From JBFWMG01 sp050251715 (GTDB lineage Bacteria > Desulfobacterota > Desulfovibrionia > Desulfovibrionales > Desulfovibrionaceae): a stretch of 40,621 nt of DNA. Positions 16,705-24,962 of this stretch are shown in pieces. How positions within the stretch are numbered: the first letter of the stretch is position 1; each line of letters begins with the position of its first letter. The stretch is taken from the NCBI GenBank assembly GCA_050251715.1, contig JBFWMG010000032.1, positions 1-40,621 on the forward strand, written 5' to 3'. The position numbers and the translations under genes were made by a program. A model generated the notes under the pieces. It searched no databases. It saw nothing but the letters and a program-made list of their open reading frames with translations, and was not told where the DNA came from.

Positions 16705-17496
16705 GTGTCAAGATCATTCCTTCCGGTCGGGAGATTGTCCCGCCCTGTGCTGGTGGCCCTTGCGGCCGCTGTGTTGCTGGGCGTGCTGCTGCTGGCCTCC
16801 GGCCCGGCCCACGCCCTGGACGCCCCGGCGCTGACGGCCCGCGTGAACGACCTGGCGGGCATGATGTCCCCCCAGGCCCGCAGCGCCATCGAGGCTGAAC
16901 TGGCGAATCTGGAGGCATCCGACTCCACCCAGGTGGCCGTGCTCACGGTGCCCACGCTGGACGGCGACGCCATAGACGCCTTTGCCCTGCGCGTGGCCGA
17001 AAAGTGGCGGCTGGGGCAAAAGGGCCGCGACAACGGCGTGCTGCTCGTGGTGGCCAAGGCGGAACGCAAGGTGCGCATCGAGGTGGGCTACGGCCTGGAA
17101 GGCCGCCTCACCGACCTGCTGGCGGGGCGCATCATCGACAACGAGATCACGCCGCGCTTCAAGCAGGGCGACTTTGACGGCGGCTTTGCCGCCGGAACCC
17201 TCGGCATCATCCAGGCCGTGCGTGGCGAATACAAGGGGGCGGGCAAGCCCGCCTCGCGCCGTTCCGAGGGCAGCGGCCTGGGCAAGCTGGCGCTCCTGGC
17301 CATGCTCTTTCTCGTCTTTGGCATGGGCCGGGGCGGGCGCGGGGGCGGCCTGCTCACGGGCCTGCTGCTCGGCTCCATGATGAGTGGCGGCAGTCGGCAC
17401 GACAGCGGCGGCGGTGGTTTTGGCGGCGGCGGATTTGGCGGCTTTTCCGGTGGTGGCGGCGGGTTTGGCGGCGGCGGCGCCTCCGGCGGCTGGTAG
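16705..17496 (+). CDS. TPM-domain protein with signal peptide and glycine-rich tail (YgcG-type)
   Basis: Encodes 263 residues starting at GTG 16705, supported by AAGGGAG (16694-16700). Residues 1-38 are a cleavable-type signal ending near AHALDAP. The TPM domain spans about 40-170, with the family motifs QVAVLTVPTLDG, DNGVLLVVAKAERKVRIEVGYGLEG and GRIIDNEITPRF. A membrane segment follows at about 195-225. The C-terminus is low-complexity Gly/Ser/Phe ending in GGW, as in YgcG. TPM domains were named for the Arabidopsis TLP18.3 phosphatase; activity in bacteria is uncertain. Genetic association with lemA and a second TPM gene suggests a membrane complex. The stop codon coincides with the end of repeat copy 2. 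Confidence 0.85.
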   Translation: MSRSFLPVGRLSRPVLVALAAAVLLGVLLLASGPAHALDAPALTARVNDLAGMMSPQARSAIEAELANLEASDSTQVAVLTVPTLDGDAIDAFALRVAEKWRLGQKGRDNGVLLVVAKAERKVRIEVGYGLEGRLTDLLAGRIIDNEITPRFKQGDFDGGFAAGTLGIIQAVRGEYKGAGKPASRRSEGSGLGKLALLAMLFLVFGMGRGGRGGGLLTGLLLGSMMSGGSRHDSGGGGFGGGGFGGFSGGGGGFGGGGASGGW

Positions 17497-17598
17497 TGAA
17501 TTGTAACATTGAAGCAATGTTGCAAGTTGAAATAATGAAGCATTATTTCAACAAAATGCACAAGAGCATCTAAACGTTTTCAAAGTTAAGATGCTCTA
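17494..17598. repeat. Palindromic repeat element copy 2 (105 bp)
   Basis: Runs from the TAG stop of the first TPM gene (17494-17496) to GCTCTA (17593-17598). It holds the stem TTGAAATAATG / CATTATTTCAA (perfect 11 bp, three-base loop), a smaller ACATTG-AAG-CAATGT palindrome and the outer stem AGAGCATCT / AGATGCTCT (perfect 9 bp). Same orientation as copy 1, opposite to copies 3 and 4 when numbered on the plus strand. Confidence 0.9.
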
Positions 17599-17631
17599 GC
17601 CATGGCAACAGCGACAAGCGGGATGTGACAG

Positions 17632-18285
17632 ATGCGAGCGATGCAACGATTGGCCGACGAGTTTTTCACCACGGAAGAGCAGGAGCGGATTGTCGCCGCC
17701 GTGCAGGCTGCCGAGAAGACCACGGCGGGCGAGATCGTGCCCATGGTCGTCTCCTCCAGCTCCCCCTATCCCCGGGCCGACGCCATGGGCGGCGTGCTGC
17801 TGGGGCTGGTGGCTGCCGCGGGCGTGGCCCAGGTGGCGGGCATGGATGACGTCTGGTCGTTCATTCCCCTGTTCCTGGTGGCGACCATCGCCTTCCAGGT
17901 GCTGCTGCATTTCACGCCCAACCTCAAGCGGCTGTTCATCTCCCGCCACGAGATGCAGGATGCCGTGGAAGAGGCGGCCGCCAAGGCGTTCTTCACCCAG
18001 GGCTTGCACCGCACGCGCGACGAGACCGGCATCCTGATCTTTATTTCCGTGTACGAGCGCAAGGTATGGGTGCTGGCCGACCGGGGCATCAACGCCAAGG
18101 TGGATACCGCCACCTGGCAGGAGTTGGTGGACCTGGTGGTGGCGGGCATCAAGGCCAAGCGCCAGGCCCAGGCCGTGTGCGACGCGGTGGCGCGGTGCGG
18201 CGCCATCCTGCACGATCACTTTCCCATCAAGGCCGACGACACGGACGAATTGGCCAATTTGATCGTGGGCAACAAGGCCCAATAG
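17632..18285 (+). CDS. Second TPM-domain membrane protein
   Basis: Encodes 217 residues. Unlike its neighbour it has no signal peptide. A TPM-like start (FFTTEEQERIVAAVQAAEKTTAGEIVPMVV) is interrupted by two membrane segments (about residues 45-65 and 75-90) before the domain resumes with GILIFISVYERKVWVLADRGINAKV. This layout is typical of the short TPM partner found beside LemA and YgcG-type proteins. The start at 17632 has only a weak ribosome-binding site; the next in-frame ATG is 17641. Separated from the first TPM gene by repeat copy 2. Confidence 0.8.
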   Translation: MRAMQRLADEFFTTEEQERIVAAVQAAEKTTAGEIVPMVVSSSSPYPRADAMGGVLLGLVAAAGVAQVAGMDDVWSFIPLFLVATIAFQVLLHFTPNLKRLFISRHEMQDAVEEAAAKAFFTQGLHRTRDETGILIFISVYERKVWVLADRGINAKVDTATWQELVDLVVAGIKAKRQAQAVCDAVARCGAILHDHFPIKADDTDELANLIVGNKAQ

Positions 18286-18324
18286 GCCCGGACGGCAACA
18301 CCACGGACGAGGAGGCGATGCCGC

Positions 18325-18353
18325 TTGCAGGGCGATCCGGTCTGCGCTAGCGT
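18325..18353 (+). promoter_or_regulatory. Candidate promoter for the D-glycerate dehydrogenase gene
   Basis: TTGCAG (18325-18330), 17 bases, TAGCGT (18348-18353). It gives a leader of about 50 bases before GTG 18410. Confidence 0.45.
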
Positions 18354-18409
18354 GCATGTGCTGTTTCCCGCACGGCCATGCGCCGCCAACGCCCGGCAAG
18401 GAGGCTTCC

Positions 18410-19387
18410 GTGTCCAGACCAAGGATTTTTGTCACCCGCCTCATTCCTGAAGACGGCCTAGACCTGCTCCGCCAGTCCTGTGACGTGGCGGTCAACCCCG
18501 ACGACCGTCCCCTGACCCGCGACGCCCTGCACGAGGCCGTGGCCGACGCCGACGGCGTGATCGGCCTGTTGACCGACACGATCGACGCCGCTTTTTTCGA
18601 CGCGGCCAAGCGGCTGAAAGGCTACGCCAACTACGCCGTGGGTTTCGACAACATCGACGTGGCCGAGGCCACCCGACGCAAGATTCCCGTATCCAACACC
18701 CCGGACGTGCTGACGCGGGCCACGGCCGAACTGGCCTGGGCGCTTCTGTTCGCCGTGGCGCGGCGCGTGGTGGAGACCGACAGGATCATGCGGTCCGGCG
18801 CATGGCCGGGCTGGGGGCCGCTCCAATACCTGGGCATGGACGTGTCAGGCGCAACCCTTGGCATCGTGGGCGCGGGCCGCATCGGCACGGCCATGGCCCG
18901 CATGTCCAGGGGGTTTGACATGAAGGTGCTGTACACCTCGGCCTCGGGCCGCCGCAACACGGCCCTGGACAGCGAGCTGGGCGCGGAACTGGTCGCCTTT
19001 GACGAACTGCTCACGCGCGCCGACTACATCAGCATCCACACGCCGCTCACCCCGGCCACCCGCCACCTGTTCAACGAGGCCGCCTTCCTCAAGATGAAGC
19101 CCCACGCCATCCTGGTGAACACGGCGCGCGGTCCGGTCATAGACGAGGCGGCGCTGGTGGATGCGCTCGCCTCGGGCGAGATCGGCGGCGCGGCGCTCGA
19201 TGTCTACGAATGCGAGCCCAAGATGGCGTCGGGACTGGCCAGGCTGGACAACGTGGTGGTGCTGCCGCACATCGGATCGGCCACGCACCACGCGCGGCGC
19301 GACATGTCGCTTTTGGCCGCGCGCAACCTGCTGGCCATGCTGGCCGGACAGAAGCCGCCCACCTGCCTCAACCCGGAAGTGCTGTGA
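18410..19387 (+). CDS. D-2-hydroxyacid dehydrogenase (D-glycerate / hydroxypyruvate reductase type)
   Basis: Encodes 325 residues from GTG 18410, chosen because a perfect AAGGAGG (18398-18404) lies five bases upstream; an in-frame ATG at 18356 has no such site. The Rossmann motif GIVGAGRIGTAMA binds NAD(P). The catalytic Arg (NTARGPVIDE), Glu (DVYECEP) and His (LPHIGSATHHAR) are all present. The opening PRIFVTRLIPEDGLDLL and YAVGFDNIDV resemble glyoxylate/hydroxypyruvate reductases. Likely reaction: D-glycerate + NAD(P)+ to hydroxypyruvate, or glyoxylate reduction. Substrate is inferred from family resemblance only. Confidence 0.88.
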   Translation: MSRPRIFVTRLIPEDGLDLLRQSCDVAVNPDDRPLTRDALHEAVADADGVIGLLTDTIDAAFFDAAKRLKGYANYAVGFDNIDVAEATRRKIPVSNTPDVLTRATAELAWALLFAVARRVVETDRIMRSGAWPGWGPLQYLGMDVSGATLGIVGAGRIGTAMARMSRGFDMKVLYTSASGRRNTALDSELGAELVAFDELLTRADYISIHTPLTPATRHLFNEAAFLKMKPHAILVNTARGPVIDEAALVDALASGEIGGAALDVYECEPKMASGLARLDNVVVLPHIGSATHHARRDMSLLAARNLLAMLAGQKPPTCLNPEVL

Positions 19388-19434
19388 CCGGTCGCGGGGC
19401 GGCCCATCGGATCCATCCACAGCCGTAAAGTGCA

Positions 19435-19463
19435 TTGACAGCGAGGGGGCATGGCTGCACAAT
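19435..19463 (+). promoter_or_regulatory. Sigma-70 promoter for the receiver / solute-binding fusion gene
   Basis: TTGACA (19435-19440) is a perfect -35. After 17 bases comes CACAAT (19458-19463). Predicted start near 19470, where a 9-bp hairpin (19471-19479 with 19489-19497) begins. Confidence 0.6.
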
Positions 19464-19470
19464 CCTACCG

Positions 19471-19497
19471 GCATGGGCGTGACACGCGCGCCCATGC
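19471..19497 (+). promoter_or_regulatory. Hairpin or operator at the predicted transcript start
   Basis: GCATGGGCG and CGCCCATGC form a perfect 9-bp inverted repeat with a nine-base spacer right at the expected transcription start. It could be a DNA operator or a 5' RNA stem. It ends 25 bases before the start codon. Confidence 0.4.
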
Positions 19498-19522
19498 CAC
19501 ACACCACTGAAAGCACGCATGC

Positions 19523-20914
19523 ATGACTGACGCCACATCCATCCGCATCCTCCTGGTCGAGGACTCGGGCATGGTCCGGACCATGGTCACGAACCAGCTC
19601 AAGGCCGCCGGCTACACCAACGTGACGACCGCCCGCGACGGCCAGGACGCCATCGCGCAGCTCCGGCACAAGGGCGCGCCCGACGTGATCCTGTGCGACT
19701 GGAACATGCCCAACATGAACGGGTATGATTTCCTGTTGTGGCTGCGGGCGGATCCCACGTTCAAGAACGTTCCCTTTTTCATGGTCACGGCCCAGAGCGA
19801 CAAGCGCCAGACGGCCCGCGCCCTGGAAGCGGGCGCCCACGGCCTGCTGCCCAAGCCCTTTTCCGCCGAGGAACTGACCGCCAAGCTCAAACAGGTGCTG
19901 GGCGGCGGCAGGGACACCATGGACACGCCCACGGGCCGCCGCGTCATGGAATATGCCCCGGACGGCAGGGTGCGGCTGGCCGTGGCCTATACCCAGAGCA
20001 TCGACCATCTGACCTTGGGCGCGCTGCAACACTGCATCGAGCAGGGCATTGAAACGCCGCGCACCTTTGAACTGGCGCCCAGGTACATGGAGAGCTGGAA
20101 CGAGGTGCAGGACGCCATCGAACACGAGCGGGTGGACGGGGCGTATCTGCTGCCGCCCATGGCCATGGACCTGTTCGGCTACGGCGTGCCGTTGCGGCTG
20201 GTGCTGCTGGGCGGGCGCGGCGGCGGGCATTTCGTGTCCAACCGGGTATGGGCGGGCGTGAAGTGGGCCTCGGCCAAGGAATACTTCATGTACAAGGTGG
20301 TGTGCATCCCGCACAAGATGTCGCTGGAAAACATGCTGGCCCACAAGTATTTGACGGAACAGGGCTTGCGGCCCGGTGTGCCGGGCACACGGCTCATCAA
20401 CGTCCGTTTCGAGGTCGTGCCGCCCATCAAGATGCCCCAGTTCATGGCCCTGCATGAAAACGTGGCGGGTTTTGTCAGCGCGGATCCCATCGCGTCCATG
20501 GCCGTGGTGTCGGAAATAGCCCAGCCCATGATCCATACCTCGTCGCTGTGGCCCAATCATCCGGCAGGGGTGCTGGTCATGCGCGACGAGTGCGTGGAAG
20601 GGTGCCCGGAGGTGGTGCAGGAACTGGTCGCCATGCTGGTGCGCGCGGGCGGGTGGATCATGGACAACCCGGACGAGGCCGCCGAGATGGCCGTGGCGTT
20701 TTTGGACCCCCACCGGCGGCTGCGGCTCAACGCCCCGGTGATGAAGAAGGCGCTCACCGATCCGCAGGGCATCTCCTTTGCCGATCTGACCCCCGCCGTG
20801 GCCGACCTGGACGCCATTCAGCGCTACATGGCCGAGCACATGGACACGGGCGAACCCGTGGACATGGACAGGCTGGTGGACACCACATTCGCCATGGATG
20901 CGCACGAAAATTAG
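19523..20914 (+). CDS. Receiver domain fused to an NrtA-type solute-binding domain
   Basis: Encodes 463 residues. Residues 1-128 are a CheY-like receiver with Asp14, the phospho-acceptor Asp59 (VILCDWNMPNMNG), Thr89 and Lys111 (LLPKPFS). Residues about 148-430 resemble the substrate-binding proteins of nitrate, bicarbonate and sulfonate ABC transporters (NrtA, CmpA, NMT1-like), including the WPNHPAGVLVMRDE segment. There is no signal peptide and no DNA-binding or enzymatic output domain, so the binding domain should face the cytoplasm. This recalls NasS, a cytoplasmic NrtA-like nitrate sensor that controls the antiterminator NasT, but here a receiver is joined to the binder. Ligand and partner are unknown. 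The ribosome-binding site is weak. The TAG stop is the first triplet of repeat copy 3. Confidence 0.8.
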   Translation: MTDATSIRILLVEDSGMVRTMVTNQLKAAGYTNVTTARDGQDAIAQLRHKGAPDVILCDWNMPNMNGYDFLLWLRADPTFKNVPFFMVTAQSDKRQTARALEAGAHGLLPKPFSAEELTAKLKQVLGGGRDTMDTPTGRRVMEYAPDGRVRLAVAYTQSIDHLTLGALQHCIEQGIETPRTFELAPRYMESWNEVQDAIEHERVDGAYLLPPMAMDLFGYGVPLRLVLLGGRGGGHFVSNRVWAGVKWASAKEYFMYKVVCIPHKMSLENMLAHKYLTEQGLRPGVPGTRLINVRFEVVPPIKMPQFMALHENVAGFVSADPIASMAVVSEIAQPMIHTSSLWPNHPAGVLVMRDECVEGCPEVVQELVAMLVRAGGWIMDNPDEAAEMAVAFLDPHRRLRLNAPVMKKALTDPQGISFADLTPAVADLDAIQRYMAEHMDTGEPVDMDRLVDTTFAMDAHEN

Positions 20915-21017
20915 AGCATCGTACCCTTGAAAAAAGATGAGCTGCTCTTATGCATTTTGTTGAAATAATGCTTCATTATTTCAAATTTTCGCATTGCTTC
21001 ACTGCGAATAGGCGCTA
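20912..21017. repeat. Palindromic repeat element copy 3 (106 bp) between convergent genes
   Basis: Begins with TAGAGC, the TAG being the stop codon of the plus-strand gene, and ends with GCGCTA, whose complement TAG is the stop codon of the minus-strand cyclase. It carries the perfect 11-bp stem TTGAAATAATG / CATTATTTCAA and an AGAGCA / TGCTCT stem. It fills the whole convergent gap and may act as a two-way terminator. Confidence 0.9.
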
Positions 21018-22313
21018 GGCCGCGCCATCCTCCACGCGCCAGCGGCGCACCGACAGCGGCCTTTCGCGCCCCTTCACCCTGATATCCTCCGCCAATGAAA
21101 AGGCCCTGGCCGCGTCGCCCGCCAGCGAGGCCACGCCGGATTCCAGCACCACCTCCCCGGCCCGCGCGGCCGCACAGAGGCGCGCGGCCATGTTGACCGT
21201 GTCGCCGATGATGGTGAAATCGCGCCGGGCCGTTGGTCCCACCGCGCCGTGGATGACCGGTCCCGCGTAGATGCCCACGCCGATGCCGCGCGGCAGGCCG
21301 GGCGGCAGGTCCGCCAGGATGTCGCGCGCCGCCCGTACCGCCCGCTCCGGGGCGGCCTCGCCCTCGAACCAGGCCAGCACCGCGTCGCCGATGAATTTGT
21401 CCACGTCCCCGCCATGGCGCTCAATGGCGGCTATCTGCACCCCAAAGACCTCGTTCAGGAACGTGACGACCGTGGCGGGATCATGGGTGTCGGAATAGCT
21501 GGTAAAGCCGCGCACGTCGGTATACAGCGCCACGCCGTCCACACGGCGGGAAGGCACGTCACCGCCCGGCGCGGCGCCGTGGGCCGCGTGCACCGCCGTG
21601 CGGGACAGGAAGGTCTCCAGCCGCGCGCGCAACGCCACCAGCGCCGTGGTGCGCGCATCGATATCATCCTGCGCGCGGCCCACCAGCCGTGTCAGCGCCC
21701 ACACCAGCAACGCCAGCAGCACGCCCGGCACCAACACCTGGAACAGCGTGCTGCGCAGCCGCACCGCGTCGAGCACGGCGGGCGGTTCGTACAGTTCGAC
21801 CACGGCCAGCAGCCTGCCCGAGGCGTCCACAAGCGGCACGTACAGTTCGTAGAACACCGTGCCGTCGGGATCGGTGTGCGCGGCGATGCCGGGATCATGG
21901 TCGTCGATCACGTCCCGCAGCACCGGCGCGGTCTCCATGGTGCCGATTTCGTCGGCCTCGAAGCTGAAGAGGATGCGCGTGTCCAGGGCGTAGATCTTGA
22001 GCCGGGCAAAGCGCGAATCGGAGGTCACGTCCCGCAGGGCGGCGAACACCAGGGCGCGCCCCGGATCGTCGGCCTCCATGCGCCCCGCGAGGAAGCGCTC
22101 CCACTCCAGGGGTACGGAGCGGGCCACGCCGGCGGCAATGGCCGCCGCCCGCTTGCCCGCGATGTCCAGGTACACGGTTTCCATGACCTGCGTGGCCACC
22201 ATGGAAGAGGCCGCCACAAGCACGAGGAGAAAGAGCACCATGCCGGGGAGGATGCGTTGCGCATAGTGTTTGCGCAGGGGGAAGGGCTGGTCAAGGGAGG
22301 GGGGTGGCTTCAT
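21015..22313 (-). CDS. Class III adenylate/guanylate cyclase with extracytoplasmic sensor region
   Basis: Encodes 432 residues from ATG 22311-22313; an earlier in-frame ATG at 22337 gives 440 residues and neither has a strong ribosome-binding site. Residues about 20-45 and 185-210 are membrane segments enclosing a periplasmic sensor region of about 140 residues with a Cache-like ending (FYELYVPLVDASGRLLAVVELYEP). The C-terminal 200 residues form a class III cyclase domain with metal-binding Asp in LYTDVRGFTSYSD and in GGDVDKFIGDAVLAWF, plus GDTVNMAARL. Likely makes cAMP in response to an external signal. It follows ntrX closely (about 50 bases) and could be in the same transcript. The TAG stop coincides with the end of repeat copy 3. 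Confidence 0.85.
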   Translation of the reverse strand: MKPPPSLDQPFPLRKHYAQRILPGMVLFLLVLVAASSMVATQVMETVYLDIAGKRAAAIAAGVARSVPLEWERFLAGRMEADDPGRALVFAALRDVTSDSRFARLKIYALDTRILFSFEADEIGTMETAPVLRDVIDDHDPGIAAHTDPDGTVFYELYVPLVDASGRLLAVVELYEPPAVLDAVRLRSTLFQVLVPGVLLALLVWALTRLVGRAQDDIDARTTALVALRARLETFLSRTAVHAAHGAAPGGDVPSRRVDGVALYTDVRGFTSYSDTHDPATVVTFLNEVFGVQIAAIERHGGDVDKFIGDAVLAWFEGEAAPERAVRAARDILADLPPGLPRGIGVGIYAGPVIHGAVGPTARRDFTIIGDTVNMAARLCAAARAGEVVLESGVASLAGDAARAFSLAEDIRVKGRERPLSVRRWRVEDGAA

Positions 22314-22360
22314 TGTCCCACCATAGGAGCCGTGCATCGACGCGTCAAGGCGCGCGCCGG

Positions 22361-23764
22361 CTATTCCATGGTCTGGATGCCGTACCCCTTGAGCTTGCGG
22401 TATAAGTAGCTGCGTTCAAGGCCGATGGCCTCGGCCAGCTGGGCCACGTTGCCCCCGTATTCCTTGAGCTTTTGCTCCAGGAATTGCGCCTCGAACTCCA
22501 TGCGCGCGGCCTTGAAGTCCAGGGGGCCGGAGGGCACGGCCCCAAGGGCGGAGCCGGTCTCCGGCTCCATGGGGGGCGCCCCCGCGGGGGCGCGCGGCGG
22601 CGCCATTTCAGGCGGCAGCATTTCCGGTTCCACCTCGCGGCCCATGTACATGATCATCATGCGTTCCACGAAATTCTTCAGCTCGCGCACATTGCCCGGC
22701 CAGGGGTACCGGCCCAGCCAGTCCTGGGCCGCGCGGGCAAAGGTGATGGGCCGGAAGCCGTGCTCGCGTACCATCTGGTCCACGAATTGGGCCATGAGCA
22801 GCGGCAAGTCCTCCAGCCGTTGCCGCAACGGGGGCACCGCCAGCGGAAAGACCTTGAGCCGGTAGTACAGGTCTTCGCGGAAGCGGCCCGCCCTGATTTC
22901 ATCCTCCAGGCACTTGTTCGTGGCCGCGATCACCCGCACGTCCACCTTGATGGTCTTGCGTCCTCCCACGCGCTCGAAGCTTTGTTCCTGCAAGATGCGC
23001 AGGATCTTGGCCTGGGTCTTGAGGCTCATGTCGCCGATCTCGTCCAGCAGCAGCGTGCCCCGGTGCGCCATTTCGAACTTGCCGATCTGCGACCCTTCCG
23101 CGCCCGTGTACGCCCCTTTTTCATGGCCGAACAATTCGCTTTCGATCAGTTCCTCGGGGATGGCGGCGCAGTTGACCGCGACCAGGGGCTTGTCCTTGCG
23201 CCTGCTCTGGGCGTGCACGCTGCGGGCCACGATTTCCTTGCCCGTGCCGTTTTCGCCCGTGATGAGCACCCAGGCGTCCGTGGGCGCCACGCGCGCTATC
23301 TGTTCGCGCAGCGTGACGATGCACGGCGCGTCGCCGCTCACCTCGCGCACGGTCTCCGCCTTGATGCGCGCGCGCAGCAGCAGGTTTTCCCGCTGCAACG
23401 AGGCGAATTCCAACGCCTTGTTGCACGCGATGAGCACCTTTTCCAGCGACAGGGGCTTTTCGATGAAATCGAACGCGCCCTTCTTGATGGCGGACACCGC
23501 CGTCTCGATGGTGCCGTGGCCGGAAATCATGATCGTGGGTGGCGCGCCGTCGCCCGCGCGCAGGGCGTCCAGTGCGGCCAGGCCGTCCATGCCCGGCAGC
23601 CAGATGTCCAGGTACACGAGGTCCGGCCCCTCGCGCTCGGCCAGGGCCAGGCCCGCCTCGGCGGTGGCCGCCTCCAGCACCTCATGCCCCTCGTCCTCCA
23701 GAATGCCGCGCAGCGACAGCCGGATGTCCTGTTCGTCGTCGATAACCAGAATCTTCGCGCCCAT
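22361..23764 (-). CDS. ntrX: NtrX-type sigma-54-dependent response regulator
   Basis: Encodes 467 residues. The receiver (1-120) has Asp53 (YLDIWLPGMDG), Thr/Ser in MISGHGT and Lys in IEKP. The AAA+ domain has Walker A GENGTGKE (170-177), the sigma-54 contact loop GAYTGA (217-222) and LLLDEIGDM as Walker B. The C-terminus is a Fis-type helix-turn-helix (NVAQLAEAIGLERSYLYRKLKGYGI). The protein activates sigma-54 promoters when phosphorylated, most likely by the NtrY kinase encoded at 24963-27176. The 311-residue epimerase-like gene lies between them. A strong sigma-54 promoter occurs at 1891-1905 in this window, but a link is only a possibility. Confidence 0.92.
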   Translation of the reverse strand: MGAKILVIDDEQDIRLSLRGILEDEGHEVLEAATAEAGLALAEREGPDLVYLDIWLPGMDGLAALDALRAGDGAPPTIMISGHGTIETAVSAIKKGAFDFIEKPLSLEKVLIACNKALEFASLQRENLLLRARIKAETVREVSGDAPCIVTLREQIARVAPTDAWVLITGENGTGKEIVARSVHAQSRRKDKPLVAVNCAAIPEELIESELFGHEKGAYTGAEGSQIGKFEMAHRGTLLLDEIGDMSLKTQAKILRILQEQSFERVGGRKTIKVDVRVIAATNKCLEDEIRAGRFREDLYYRLKVFPLAVPPLRQRLEDLPLLMAQFVDQMVREHGFRPITFARAAQDWLGRYPWPGNVRELKNFVERMMIMYMGREVEPEMLPPEMAPPRAPAGAPPMEPETGSALGAVPSGPLDFKAARMEFEAQFLEQKLKEYGGNVAQLAEAIGLERSYLYRKLKGYGIQTME

Positions 23765-23840
23765 GATATGACCTCGCCCTCCCGGTGTAGCAGAAACCGG
23801 CCCACAGGCAAAGGTGGGCGCAGGCGCGGAGAAGGGTGGT

Positions 23841-24776
23841 TTATGCCGCGTCGCGTTGTCGGCCCACAGCCTGTCGCAGCGCCTGGGCCAGGCCGGGGTA
23901 GGTGAAGGTGAAGCCGGATGCGCGCAGCCGCGCCGGGACGACGCGTTGGCTGGCCAGGATGAGTTCGTCGGCCATTTCGCCCAGGGCCAGCCGCAGGGCG
24001 AAGGCGGGCGCGGGCAGCCACGAGGGGCGTCGCAACGCGGCCCCCAGCTCCTTGCAGAAGCCGCGCATGGTCACCGGTTCGGGCGCGGTGAGGTTGAAGA
24101 CGCCGGATGCGCCGGGCGCGTGGATGAGGTGCGCGATGGCCGCGCACTGGTCATGCAGGTGGATCCAGCTCATCCATTGGGTGCCCGGCCCCAGCGGGCC
24201 GCCCGCAAAGAGCCGGAAAGGCGTCAAGAAGTTTGCCAGCGCCCCGCCGCCCGCGCCGAGCACCACGCCGGTGCGGATCACGGCGCGGCGCACGCCCATG
24301 GCCTCCACGGATGCGGTGGAGGCCTCCCATGCCTGGGCGGTGTCCGCCAAAAAACCCGTGCCCGGCGCGGCGGTTTCATCCAGCATGGCGTCGCCCCGGT
24401 CGCCGTAATAGCCGATGGCCGAGGCCTGGATCAGCACGCGCGGCTTGTGCGCCACCAGCCGGACGGCCTCGGTGGCGGCGCCGCCCGCATCCAGGCGCGA
24501 GCCAAGGATGCGTTGCTTCTGTTCCGGTGTCCAACGCCGCGCGGCAATGCCTTCGCCCGCCAGGTTGACGAGGGCGTCCGCCCCGTCCGTCAGGGCCACC
24601 CACCGGGCGTGGGGCGTGGCGGGTTCCCAGGGCACGCACACCGCCCCATGGGGCAGCATGCGGCCGCAGCGGCCCGGATCGCGGGCCGGGACAACGACCT
24701 GATGGCCACTGTCGTGGAGCAGCCGCGCGAGCGCCTGCCCGATAAACCCTGTGCCGCCGATGATGACCGTGCGCAT
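23841..24776 (-). CDS. TIGR01777 family NAD-dependent epimerase-like protein
   Basis: Encodes 311 residues from ATG 24774-24776, preceded by GGAGG; in-frame codons up to 24806 are not needed. The start MRTVIIGGTGFIG is a Rossmann nucleotide site. LVNLAGEGIAARRW, QASAIGYYGDRGD and RTGVVLGAGGGAL are hallmarks of the TIGR01777/YfcH/SulA-like extended short-chain dehydrogenase group; a DUF1731-type C-terminal motif is seen in PAFALRLALGEMADELILASQRVVP. The substrate is unknown for the family. It separates ntrY from ntrX on the same strand, with its own promoter. Confidence 0.88.
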   Translation of the reverse strand: MRTVIIGGTGFIGQALARLLHDSGHQVVVPARDPGRCGRMLPHGAVCVPWEPATPHARWVALTDGADALVNLAGEGIAARRWTPEQKQRILGSRLDAGGAATEAVRLVAHKPRVLIQASAIGYYGDRGDAMLDETAAPGTGFLADTAQAWEASTASVEAMGVRRAVIRTGVVLGAGGGALANFLTPFRLFAGGPLGPGTQWMSWIHLHDQCAAIAHLIHAPGASGVFNLTAPEPVTMRGFCKELGAALRRPSWLPAPAFALRLALGEMADELILASQRVVPARLRASGFTFTYPGLAQALRQAVGRQRDAA

Positions 24777-24809
24777 GAGTGCCTCCGTGTGCCGCCAGAT
24801 GGTCATCGC

Positions 24810-24839
24810 ACCCTAGCACAATCCGCTGCGGGGAGCCAA
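24810..24839 (-). promoter_or_regulatory. Sigma-70 promoter with extended -10 for the epimerase-like gene
   Basis: On the minus strand TTGGCT (24834-24839), 18 bases, then TAGGGT (24810-24815) preceded by TGC, giving an extended -10. The start codon is about 30 bases downstream. Confidence 0.5.
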
Positions 24840-24962
24840 CGGTGCGGCACAAAAGAGGCCGTCGCCCCGCGGGCGGAGATGATCGGAGTCAAGGCGGGGA
24901 ACGGACGTGCCGCCGGGAAGGCCGGCGGGCCAGGAACGCGGGCGGACCGGCGGTTGGGGAGG

